Shown here: positions 12,781 to 24,700 of the stretch, one piece after another
How positions within the stretch are numbered: the first letter of the stretch is position 1
Layout: each line of letters opens with the position of its first letter
NCBI GenBank assembly: GCA_013399115.1
Contig: VXAA01005200.1
Span: 40,104-104,103 of the forward strand
Length of the DNA stretch: 64,000 bases
Source of the DNA: Anseranas semipalmata
Lineage: Eukaryota > Chordata > Aves > Anseriformes > Anseranatidae
Direction: 5' to 3'
The notes under the pieces: generated by a model
What the model saw: the letters and a program-made list of their open reading frames with translations, nothing else
Told to the model about the DNA's origin: nothing
Database searches by the model: none
Made by a program: the position numbers and the translations under genes

Positions 12781-14724
12781 CTTCTCTGGTTGTCAGGAGA
12801 CGATTCACCCCATCGCTGCGGTTGATGTTTCAATTGATGGCTTTCCCTGCACATCCCCTTGGCTCCCGGGCAGTGTGCGGGACCACTGGGAGCCTCGGCA
12901 GGTGCCGGTGTGACAGGCAGGGCGCTGGGCGTGCGGGTGCTGATGGGAGAAGGCACGAAGTTCTTGCTGGCCAGTGAAGCACGCAAGAGGATGGATGCTG
13001 ACGGCCACAGGCAAACAGCCGCTCTGTGCCTCAGTTTCCCTGTCATTACCCTAGGGGCTCTAATGCTGATCAAGGGACAGGGGCATCCATGAGTGTTTGG
13101 AGAGCACCTGGGAAATGGAAGTGTAGTGACAGCAGCGTCCCTGCGGTGTTAGAGGCTCGCCCTGCTGCAGGCGGTGTCACCCACAGACCCCAGGCACGAT
13201 GCCCAGCGGAGACCCAGGAGCATCCCAGCCCCTGAGGCTGGAGCGTCCCCAGCAGGAGGAGCTCGGAGCAAGCCCACGCGTGGGCCCTGGGGACCGGGCT
13301 GGCTGCGGCAGGGCAAGGGGAACGGGGCAAAATGGTGCCGGATGCGGCTGTGCTGGTGTTCGTGCAGCCAGGGTAGAGCAGGTATGATTCATTCCCTCTT
13401 CTGCAGCACAGTTTATGTAAAGCAGCACTGTATAAATAGCCAGATGATACTGTAATGTGCTTCTGGCTTTCTAATTAGGAAAGGAAACAAAGTCTCTGCT
13501 GGAGCTTTTGGGTCCGGCAGAGGGGAGAGGAGGCTGCTTTGCACTGGGTTGAGAGGGGCCAAGTGCTGCACAAGGTGCCAGCAGCTCTTGAGGAGGGGGT
13601 GCGAACCTACCCAGCTCCTTTAACCTCCTCACGAGCCACTGGATGCGGTGGTCCTGCGGAGGTCCTCGCTCATCCTCCTGGGGCAGGCAGCCCTGGGCAC
13701 CGCGTGCCCTGCACCGCTGAGCATCCCCATGAACCCGCGGGCAGGAGCCCAGCGCCTCGCCCTCGTGCCTTCCCTGTGGTCCCAAAGGCACAGACAGTCA
13801 CCACCGCCCCCCGCTGGCTCCAGGACCCTGGGGCTTCTCCTGGTCCCCGGCTCCCTCACACCCAACCACCCCCGCCTCCAGGGCCAGCAGCGAATTTAGG
13901 TCAAACTGGGGCAGGCGGAGGCAGCTGCCTTCATCTAGCAGGCTGGGAGGGATGCTTAGGGTCAAGAAAGCAAATGCAACCAGGAAATCGATGTTTGCTC
14001 CCTGGATTTACATTAAGGACAGCTTCCCAGCCCTTGTCGTCTCCCCGTGCTGCTCGGAGCCCTCTCGGCACCTCTCTCCATTTCCCCATGCCAACACACA
14101 CACCCTCCTCGCCCACACCATCAGGCTGAAGGGAGGATGGAGGACGAGGTGCTTGCTCCACATGGTTGGTGGCTGCCATCCCACGTCCATCAATTTGGGA
14201 TTTGCTGAGCTGTGACCAACCCCGTGTCCCAGCACGGCAGGGAGAAGCTGCATCGGGAGAGATGGCTGGGCGTAGCGTGGTGGGGATGGGGCAAGCAGAG
14301 CCAACAGGAACGTGTTCCCCAGGCGGTTCCCAAAGTTCACAGACCACCTCGAGAGGAGCAATGGGAGCCCCGCGCCTCCCCAAAATGGGTGTTACTCATC
14401 TCAGCTGCGCTTTGACACGGGATCAAAGGAGAGGCGAGGTGGCAGGGATGGTGTTTGTGCAGCAGGCTCTGCTCAATGGGCTTCCACAGGATGCCTGAGC
14501 TGTTCCTCTTCTAATGCGTTTTCCTCCAGCGCTCCGAGGGGGATAGCTGGGGTTTGGGTTTCTTGTGGGGTTTCTTTAAAGGCAAACCTCATCCTTTACA
14601 TCAAAGTAGCATTTCTTCTCAAGAATGTAAAGAATGACCCTGGAAGGTCTGACCGGCTCTTTCCTGGTGGTGATGGTAGAGACAAGCGCCTTCTCCAGAA
14701 AGCTGTCTCCACCCCGTCCTAAGC

Positions 14725-14935
14725 AACAGCAATTCATAAGCTGAAAAATAAATCAATAACCAGAGTTAATGAATTGAAGATGTCTGTGTTTAAAATGTAT
14801 CAGAAAAAAAACTGTTAGCTGTTCGTGGTTTATTTAATTATTGTAAGGAAAGGCGGGGAGCTCTCGTTTCTGAGAAGTACCTTCTTTTCATTTTATTGTA
14901 TTTTAAGAGGTATTTTGTTCGGCTGAAGCCGGTCA
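14725..14935. promoter_or_regulatory. AT-rich block upstream of exon E1
   Basis: About 200 bp of AT-rich sequence with TTAATGAATTG and TTTAATTATT motifs, ending about 700 bp before exon E1. Candidate conserved element or intronic promoter; also the nearest candidate for an alternative 5' end. Confidence 0.25.
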
Positions 14936-15645
14936 GGCCTCCAGAGAGCAGAAGCATTGGCTTTGACAGCGCGTGGTGGTTGGCGGTGCCAGGAGGCGGC
15001 GGGCGTTTTCCTCTCCCCGCAGCAGGGGCCGGTGGAGGAGGCTCTCACCCGGCCGCGCGGGGCAGCGGGGCCTCAGCCAGGGGGTTGTGCCCATGCTGCC
15101 AGGCCCGGTGGGGACGGGCGCTGGAGCCCCACGGGCTGCAGACACGTGCAGCAGGGCCCGTCCCTCCTCCCCGCTTTGCTTCTCTCGCCTGACCCCCTCT
15201 GTCCTCCCTGCCCCTCGTGCACAGGGGCAGAGGTGCTGCGAGAAGTGGAAGAAGCTTGCTTTGCTCCAGCTTTCGCTCTCACCGGTTGGCATTCAAGCAG
15301 AAGCATTGACCTGGGGAGGTGTTTTGGCTGCTGCCAGGAGCAGGACCTGGCACTGATGCAGAAACGCCTGCTGGCCCCGCTCAGCTCACCACGGAGCTCA
15401 CCCGCTGCAAGGCTGGTTTTGCTAGCTGCGTGCGGGGACCAGCACAGGTCCTGGCCAGCCGAAGCGATGCTAAGCCTGCTGATGCTCTGCTGCTTCTCCT
15501 GGGCTTGTGCCGCCCTGTCCTGGTGCCGCTGGCCCTCTTGGAGCCTCCTCTGCCCCTTGCAGCCCCCAACATCAGGTGGCTTCGTGCCGTACCCTGCCTC
15601 TGGGTGCTTCAGTGACATTAACGCCTTTCCTCTCCCCTTCCCCAG

Positions 15646-15774
15646 GTCGGAAAGCAGCCTCTCTAGGTTTGCCCACCGCTTGTCGGTTAAGCAGAAGCAG
15701 GAGAAGAGAAGGAAAGCTGAGTATGCCTCGGCCGAGCTGTCTGCCTTCCGGCCCAGGTCTCTGAGCATTGAATG
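15646..15774 (+). CDS. ANKFN1: ANKFN1 exon E1 (first recognisable coding exon, incomplete 5' gene end)
   Basis: Acceptor is a pyrimidine tract ending CCCCAG at 15645; donor is GTAAGA at 15775. The exon is 129 bp, entered and left at phase 2, so it is symmetric and could be skipped without frameshift. It encodes a basic, helical-looking segment with [20 protein letters not shown] followed by a Phe-Arg-Pro-Arg-Ser-Leu motif. Open frame continues upstream to ATG 14957, but that stretch is Cys/Trp/Leu-rich and not protein-like, so a splice acceptor is preferred over a start there. Phase matches exon E2 exactly, restoring a Trp codon across the 22.8 kb intron. Confidence 0.78.
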
Positions 15775-18700
15775 GTAAGAGCTGCAGGAGAGGGCTGGGG
15801 ACAAGGAGCCCCTGCCTCTCTGGTCCCCCTCCTGTCCCCTGTCCCCACCACTGCCACTCTGTCCCTGTCCAAGCAATGTCCCATGGGACAACACGCATTC
15901 AAACTGCTACAAAAGCCTCCCCAGAGTACCAAGCCCAAAGCCCCCTCACCCCAGTGCCGGGAGCAGCGATGGGCTCCTCTGCTGTGGGGCGAAAGGAGCC
16001 CCCACGAGCAGGGGCATCCCCCAGGGCTCGCGGGGAGGCGGACGTGAGCCCGTCGTGCGCAGCCTGGGAGAGACCCCAGTGGTGAGTATCAGGCCTGCGA
16101 GGTACGGGGCGCTCCTCCTTCAGCCCAGCCGGGGGGCAGCGCTGCCCCCAGCCCCAGCTGCCGCAGTCTTTGCGGCACTGCAGGGCCCCGCGCACTCGGC
16201 TCAGGTCTCAGGCTGCAGCCCCGGCTCGAGCAGGAAGGGATTTACCCCGGGTTTCTAAGCTCTGATGCAACAGCCTTGGAACCAGATCACAGTCAATCCT
16301 TCCAGTGCTGGAGGTGACCTGGTAAGGATATTTAAAAGAACTGGAAATTGCATTACTCTCTGCTTCCTTAGATGGATACAGGAGGGTAAGACTTTAAAAA
16401 AAAAAAAAAGAAGAAGAAGAAGAAAGAGAAAAAGAAATGCTTAGAAATTGCAAGAATGTTGAGTTTGGTTTTCGTTTTCCCTGCTTTTTTTGGAGAACTT
16501 TCTGGCATTTATTGTATGTTCTAACACTTATGTGTGAGGCTGTGGAGGCCTTCTCAAAGGCTTCCTCTATCTGTGAGGCTTGTTAGGCATCAAAGCTAAA
16601 TAGGTATTAATGAGGCCAGACAAAGAATTTAAGCTATTTGTGATTGCTTTCTTCTCCAGCTGCGCAACTTTCTTCCCTTCGCTGAAACGATGTCATCAGA
16701 AAAGCTGTTATTCAGTTACTCTGAATCTTCCAAATAGGCAAATATGTGAATTTATAATATACCAAACAGGAAAACAAGCAAAGAACTCATTAAAAAACAA
16801 CAGTGTTTCTCTTTATTCGTCATACAGAAGTAAGAGGAGTCAGTAAGTCTCTTTTCTCCCTTTAAGTGCCTCTTTGAACCCCCCAGATCCCATCTTAGCC
16901 CCACCAAGTCAAGGTATATTTTTGCTTGCTCTACAGTATTTTCCTCGGGGAGCGTGTCTGTCTTGTATTAGTTTGCAAAGCACCTTGGGCGGCAGTGACA
17001 CCGTAGCAGTGGTAAATGCTGCTGCTTTATGGGGGTTTTGTAAGCCAGCCTGCAAATGATCTCTTGGTGAGGATGAATTATCTTTGACTTAGTCTCGTCA
17101 AATGCCAATCCTTAGGAGCCTTTGGGTACATTTTGGGGCAGAACAGAGGGGGTGGCCCCGGTGGGGCCACAGTGATGAGGAGCCAGGCTGGTGGCAATGG
17201 GGAGAGGAGCACACCCACTGCCCATTCCCTGGCCAGCTCGGTGTGCTCAGAACAGCTGCTAATCCTTTCCCTGTTGCCGTGGCTAAGCAGAAGACCCGGG
17301 AGCTGGACTAGCTGTGTTGTTTCAGAAATAATGTTGTTGAAATGCACATAGTCAAATTTCCAACGAGCAGCTTGGGGCACCTGCACGGGACACGTGGAGT
17401 GCTGCCACCAGCACAGCTTTCCTCGGCAGGACGGGCATGCTGCAGGCAGGTCGCTGTGCTTGCCGCCGGGCACGTGTGCCGAGGTGCATGTGCCTGGTCC
17501 CACGTGCAGGCTTGCTATCCCGTACAGGAGCAGCATCCTCTGCGGCCATGTCCTGTAAAGGGGGTACCAGGCCCTTTCCCTGGTGTGAAATAATCATTTC
17601 TCTCCTTCCCCCATATATCTTCAGGGATACACGACTATCGGAGCAGGACGCCTCAGTTAGTCACTCCAAACTGTCGAGCTGCTCTCCCAGGAAGGGCCTT
17701 TGGAACCATAGTTGTCGCTGCCCCTGCTCGCCCACACCCTGCACGGGCAGGCCTGGGCTGCAAGCAAGGCTGCTGGGCATTACAGCCAGCAGAGAGCATG
17801 GCTCATGCCACAGCAGACCTACCGGTGCCTAATTTGGCTTCCAGAGCAAATACCTGCAAGCATCGAAGCTGCATGTATTTAAGCTTCAGCCAAGGTCACC
17901 AGCTGTGTCATTTTACCTACCTCTGTGCAGAGGGTGAATGTCCACGCCGTATGTGATGGGGACCTTTTCAGCTCACCCCATGCAGGTAGGAGAGGGATGG
18001 AAAGGCAGTGGACTGTGTTTTGCCAAATCAGCAGCTTTTGAGAATTGTGCCCATCTAAGCACAAGGCCAGAAGGCAAGGAAGGGCTCGTGGACCTGCCAC
18101 CACCTGTTGCCACTCTGACTTCATTGCAAGGAGGAGGTAGAGATTATAAGAACTAAATCATCAGCATCCATTGCTTTGAAAAGCTGGGTGTTGGTTTCAG
18201 GGAGGGATTAGTGTTTTCTGCCTGAAATTCCTACCAAAACACTGTCAGTCCAACTCCTCATGCCTCTGCCATAGCAGAAAGCATCCTTACCTGGCATCCC
18301 CATTCAGGGCAAGCTGAGCCAGTTTTCCAGCATTCCCAGTAGTTCCAGGTGCTCAGGCTGGGTCTGGATGGAGCCAAGGTAGAAGAGGAGGAGCTGTACA
18401 GTGTCACAGTGTCTGCCTGACACCATGTCCCCTGCGTGGAGTGCTGCCGGCGGGCTGGGGACAGTAGATCCCTGAGCCCCCCCTTTTCCTTTCTCCCTGT
18501 CCCTCCCTGCCCCTGTGGACACTTTGGAGCCCAGCCTGGCAGGGTCCCTGGGCGCTGGCAGCAAACTGGGCTAGGAAGTGCAGTTATTTGCAGCCACAGT
18601 AAATAAGGTGCTGGACAGCCCACTCCGCTCACCCGAACGCGCGTGGATGCTCCCAGCCACAGGTCTTGCGGTGCCAGCGTCTGCCTGAGCATCTCCCCCA

Positions 18701-21700
18701 TCCGCCAGGCAAGCCATGCTCACGGGTCACATTTCTGCCAGGGTACAACGCATGCTTTATTAGCCTGGCAAGTGTTCCAGTACCAGACGAGAGGAGCGCA
18801 GTCTTGTCCTGAACTCAGCAGCAACCGAGCAGAGTCTCGTTAGTTCCACTTATTAAAAAAATTGCTGAGGGGGAGGGAGAGAAGTCAGGGAAAAAGAGAA
18901 GTATTGAGAAAACACTTATTTCATTCATATGTTGTTTACTGAAGTAAATACTTCATTATTAGACTTTTTAGGGTATTTTTTTAAACCCAGCACTACAGAG
19001 TCCCCACTGTTAGGGCCCATGAACATGCCATAGCTACACAGGGTGCTGCTCCCTTGCACTGGGGTCTTGCTGCTTGGCTGGCCCGAGCCCGGCAGCCCCG
19101 CGTGCCGGTGCATCGAGGGGAGCACCGCAGGAGTGGCACAGCGTGAAGCCTGCACACGCTCGGGGGAGAAGCCTGGAGGCTGCTCGTGTCCGCGTTTATT
19201 GGGGTGGTTTTTGCTGACTCCTTTCTCCTCCTCTGTGCTGGACGGCGCACATGATGGCTCACGTATGTCTGAGGTGGCGTGAGCTCCAAGTGAGGCAAAA
19301 ACTGGCAGTTGAGGAAGGGAAGGATTCTTGGTCTGATTTGTTGCAGTTCTGCTTTCTGCTTGTCTGTGATACTGATCTAGCTCCAAACCCTAAATAACAC
19401 GAAGGCATGAGGCACAAAAGTACTCTTTATTTGCAGCTCAACACCTTCTGCTGTTGGAGTTAAGAATCAGAAACCTGGCGGCTCCCGTGGAGACTTCCCA
19501 GTGTCTCTGCAGAAGCCTCTGAGAAACGCGAGCGATTCTTTCTTCCCCCCTTAAGGTGAATTGAGGCGAAGTGAGAGCCTCCTCTCTTGTGCTTGTCACC
19601 TAGGAAATGATCCACGTTTATCTCTCCTCTTAAGTGAGCCTTAATCAAATAGAAAGGCTGTGACCGGCTGTTCTCATTCACCCTTGCACGTGCAGAGCCT
19701 GGGATCCTCTGTCTCCTGGCATTGCCCCCTGCGCCCTTCCAGCTCTGGCACCCAGCAGCAGTTTGTCCTCCTGGCATCAATTTGTGTCCTTCTTTTCATT
19801 TCCTACCTCTCATTCTGGTTTTCCCTCTTCCACTCACTCTTCTGCTTGCCTTCCCCCTTCCCGGCTCATTTTCCCATACTCGCCTCTTGTTGTCTCACGT
19901 ATTTTTCCTCTCTGTTTTCTTCTCCTTGTTTCGAACTGCCCCCTGTTCCTTTTGGGTTCCCCACGTTTTTCGTGCTGGGCAGCCTCCCTGCGATCTGTGG
20001 TCAGAGCAGTGTATTCCCATGGCTGTTCGGGAAAAATGTAGCGCATTCCTCCTTTCCCCGGCCGTTATCTCGGTTCTGTTCTTTGGCTGCCCACCACAAG
20101 CTGCCGGAGCAGCGCTGGCAGGAGCCTGTCGTTTGGTGGTCAGACGTGCGGGAGGCAGCCAGCCGCCTTGGGCTCGGCCCTGCCCGCGCCTTGTTTTGCT
20201 GCTCAGCCCCTGGCGAGGTGCTGAGCGAGTCCCTCGCTTCCCCTCTGCCAAAGAGGGGGATGCGCAGAAGCCTGGCTGCAGCACGGGTCTGAGCAGCGAC
20301 CGTGCCGGCCCGATGGGATGGAGCGCGGTGGTTTGCCTGCGATGTCCCAGTGCCGGGGCTGGGAGGGACGGCTGGTGCGCACCCTCCGTGCCTCACTGCT
20401 GGCCGGGCAGGGGATGCACCCCCAGGCACAGGAACCGTGCTGGCGTCATCGGGCTGGCAGAGCTGGCATGTCACTGCTGTTCTTGTCCTGCTGTTACGCT
20501 GCCCCACGTTTCAGGTTTGGTTCTAAAGCGAAAGGTGTTTAATGGAACTGTTTTCATGGAATTTATTCAAAATTTTGTAACGCAGTATTTCCCCTTTGGG
20601 TTTAAGCGGTGTGGAAATTCTCCCCACATCGCTGCTCTGTGCTGGGGCACAACAGCCGTGCCAGGGATGTGCCTCCTGCCAGGGGTGCTGCCCGCTGATG
20701 TGGCCAGGCAGCGTGGATGCCTGTGCCCAGCAGGCTCCTCACCTCCTGGCACCCAAGTGCCACCGTCCCACGGGCTGCAGAGCCCCTGGGAGGTGCTGAG
20801 CTGCTGGGGGTCTGGCTGATCCTGTGCCGGCAAACTGGAGAGCAGCTACTGCCTTGTGCTATTTCCATCCTAACAGCCCGTGGGCACATAGGACTTTCCC
20901 AATGCAACTCTTTGCTTCATGGTTGTTTCTTTGCCAGGGAGGAGCCAAGCGCCAAATGAATTGTCAGCAAGTTTTTGGGAGCCAGGGAGGAGCAGCACCG
21001 TAAAGGGCTTCCTGCTCCCATGGGTTACGCAGCCATAGCTGAGTGGTTCTACTCCTGACTTATGCTGCAAGTCCAAGAGGAGACATGGATCCACTTCTCT
21101 TCCCAACCAAGGTGGCTCCTAGCCTGAGCAAGGAGCAACAAGAGAGGAAAACAGGCCCTGATGTGTTCAGTGAAAGGACTGTTGGAGCCTGGGAGGTGTG
21201 CGGACGCGTGGGAGCGCTGGGAGCCACGAGATGCTCTTGGCAAGCAGAGAGATGTGGGTACCCGCCGGTGGTGTGGGGTGTCCAGCGTTGCAGGGCATTC
21301 ACCCCCCATCCCACCAGTCCGGACCATCCGTCCTGGCTGCCGGCTCAGCTGTGCTGAGCACAGGTCCTGGACAGGCCGGCGCAGCATTGAAACGAAAGGA
21401 GAGGCGCTTTGTCTCGACTGGGAGCGCTTTAAGCCATCGCTCAGGAACAATGGCCAAGCTATGGGGTCATTTGTTCTGGTATTTCAGCAGCTCCTCATGA
21501 TTTATGGGATGTTTTGTTCTGCTGCTTGTCTTAGCTTCCCCCTCTCCACCCTCCCTGTCTCTCTCCCTTCTCCATTTCAGCTCCTCCTCCCCCCGCTCCC
21601 AATTCCCCTAATAGCTGTGGAGCCTCTCTGCCGTATGAAGTAATGGTATCTGTGACTTATTGAATTAGCCGTGTGGAACCGGACTTCGGCACCGCGCTCG

Positions 21701-24700
21701 TGGTCTGCCCAAGCATGCGGCGGCTCTGGGAGCCAGCCTGCTCGCGGACAACAGGGCCCTGCCCCGGGGCTTCGGTCACCCAGGGCGTCCCTCGGCTGTG
21801 CAGAACGATGTTTGCTGCTGCGGCAGCTGAGCCAGGCTGCTGAGACGTCGGTGGATGTGCAATAGCGTGGTCGAGAGGAGCTGCACCCAGCCAGCAAGGA
21901 TGCCCTGTCTGCAGGGACTCCTGGCAGAGGGGTGGCGGGGGCTTGGCCGCTGCGCTCAGTGCCCACGACACCGCTGTGGGTGAGGGGGATACCAGGCAGG
22001 GAGCATGGGGTGCAGGGGGAACGCAGTTTGAGAGCCCGGCTTTGTCCTGGCACCGTGGGGATGGCCGTGGTCTGTGTGCCTGGGGGCACGGGGGAGCAGG
22101 GGTTCACCTCACTGATGTCTGAGGGACTTGCTGATAGAGAGAGGGATGAGCAAGCCCTCAAAATATCTCCCTGAATGCTGGGATTGCCTTTAGGAAACCA
22201 TTTGAAAGCAATAATATATTTGCAGAAAATCCTTTTTTATCCTTGTTGTCTGTGAGTCACCTGCAGACGGAGAGAGGCTCAAGTGTAATCGCTGCTTGCA
22301 GTGGCATCGGTGCCCCTGCTGCCACCAGTCCCCAGCCCGGAGCGAGTTGGCAGTGGCAGAGGAGCTGGGACCGGGTGCAGCAGGGGCAGCGTGGTGCCGT
22401 CCACACCGGCAGGGGCAGTGCAAGCAGTCCGGGTTTGCTCGTCAGCTGCAGAAAGGCAGCTTGGCTGGTGACTGCAATGGGGCTGGGGAGCTGTGAACCA
22501 GGAGAAGACCAAGGGCTGGGTCCTCCCTGCATGTAGTGTCGTCACCTGCTGCCCAAGTGCCGACTCCCGTGCTGTTGGCGTTAGCTGAGGATCCAGCTCA
22601 CGCAAGGATCCTCTGAGGAAGCAGCCCATCCCAGTCATCTGCAGTTCAGGAGAAGTGAATTTGTATTTGTTTCTCACATAGCTTCAGTGGGAAAAATTGA
22701 GCCCTCTGGGAAAGTGACAGAGAAGAATTTTCAGAGAAGACCGATGTCCAGGTTCTCCCTGTCTGGGACCGGAGCCCTCAGCCAGATGCCTGCCTTGTTG
22801 AGAGCACAGGAAGCAAACGTCATTTATTTAAAAGACAAATCTGAAATATTGTGCCCGTGTGTTGTTCGGGCACTTCCCTCTGATGGTAGCTGACACCTCC
22901 AAGCACTGATAAGATTATTTCTCAGTGCAGTATATCCATTATCCTCACTGCCTTTTGATTTCTGTCAAATAGCCCATTTGCTTTGGGCTATTTGATTTGT
23001 TTAATTCTCACTGTTTCTTTGACATTCCCCCTGGCCTGGATCTGCAAAATAGGATGGATGCCTTTGGTCCCTGCCAAGGAGTGTGGAAGATGCTCTTCAT
23101 CTTGCAGGATCTCCACTGGTCCTTTTTCATGGATGCATCCATGCCTAGGTGCCATGCATCCAGGTGCCAGGTGCCTGGATTTATACAGCAGCATCTGGTG
23201 GGCAGCCCAAACCCCATGGTTATGCTGGGGGAAAGTGTGGAGATGCCACAATTCTTGGTATGAAGGGAAACCTCGTGGATATCTAAATCTTAGTGTGAGT
23301 CAAGCCTTTCCCAATGGCCCGTGTTTTGCTGGATCCTTCGTACCAGCTGGTATTCCCATAGTGTCAGTGTGCTAGATCTGAGGGGGTCTTAGCTTTCTCA
23401 GTCCTCTTAGGCTGCACACAAAATATGTCTCAATATATTTCTTGTAGCAGGAATGTCAATAAAAGTCCTGGTTTCCTAGCGGTTGGGTCTCCAGACCTGC
23501 AGGCTCTGAGCCTGGCATCTCCATGGGCCAGTTTTCAGCCAGGGCAAGCAGTGCAGATGGCTGGTGTGCCTGGAGCAGCCCAGCCTGACAGTCAGCCTGC
23601 CACAGGGCCGGGGCTGGGGCAGACCAGGTCCCTGGCGTCACTGTGACCATGCTGAGGACACTGGGGCCAAAAGGCACGGGAGCAACACAACTCACGTTGC
23701 CAGATAGGCCATTGCTTCCCCAGTCCTGTGTGCCGCCTGTTTCAAGTTATTAAGTACTTTTAATCCTCCCTTGTCCCTTAAACAGTGGTAGTCCCTGTTG
23801 TACAGGTTTTCTCTGCTCTTAGATGGTTTCCTCCTGGCTGAGACACTTTTGCCTGCCAGAGCCTCAGGAACCTCCTGTTTGTCTTCCTGGAGAGCGTCTC
23901 TCAGTGCCAGGTCAATATTGGACCTACTGGCTTGGATGCTGGCGAGATGGGCAGCATTCAGCGGGGAGGCCCAACTGGAGGTAGCAGTCAGCCCAGGATA
24001 CTGGGACACCGAGGACCAGGCCCTTTGGTGTGCTCGGCTCTCTCCCCACCTCTGCTTGAGTCTTTCGTGCTGTCTGCACGTTCAGTCTTCCCCATCGCTT
24101 TACTTCACACCCGTCCCTCTAACCCACCTTTCTTCTGCCAACTCGCTTGCTTTTCTGAGGAGGTTTGTGAGACCAAGGGAACTCCACACCTGCTGGGCCT
24201 CGTGCCTGGTGGAGGTCAGGGAGAAGCAGTTACATTGCCCTCTGCTCCTCACTTCCAAGTTTCCTTTCTTCCCTATCAGCACCTCCATTCTCGCCAACAC
24301 AGAAATACTTGCCCATCTACCTCAGTGCACCCTGCAGTTGCTCACTGGGGCATTCCCCTCCCCATCCCACTTTGCCTCTGTTGCCTTTGTTCACTCTGTC
24401 AACAGGGATGAAGATCCTCTGCCGCAAAGAGCCGTTGGGCAATGTGGAGGATGTTTTTCCATGTGGCCAGCACAAAATAGTGCAGATCTGATGAAAGTTC
24501 CCATTTCAGGGCTAGGAAAGGCAAGGTTTGTGCTTAGCTTTGTCCAGAGTGGACTTGGACACTTGACAGCAGCTGCTACTGTAGTCATGAGAACTTGCAT
24601 GTGGTCTTCATTCTGCCGATGGTGCAGGGGTTCACCTGAGCTCCCTCCAGATCTGTTTAGACAGAGGTTGGTGTCCGTCCAAGAGGTGTCCCAACGGGGC

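Noticed and set aside
14957..15645. Open frame running directly into exon E1 from ATG 14957
   Set aside because: The 230 codons upstream are Cys/Trp/Leu-rich with no family similarity, and a strong polypyrimidine tract plus AG ends at 15645. A splice acceptor explains the data better.
19722..20819. 365-codon plus-strand open frame
   Set aside because: Pyrimidine-rich intronic sequence gives Leu/Phe/Ser/Pro runs with no domain and no splice pattern; open frames of this size are expected in GC-rich intron.
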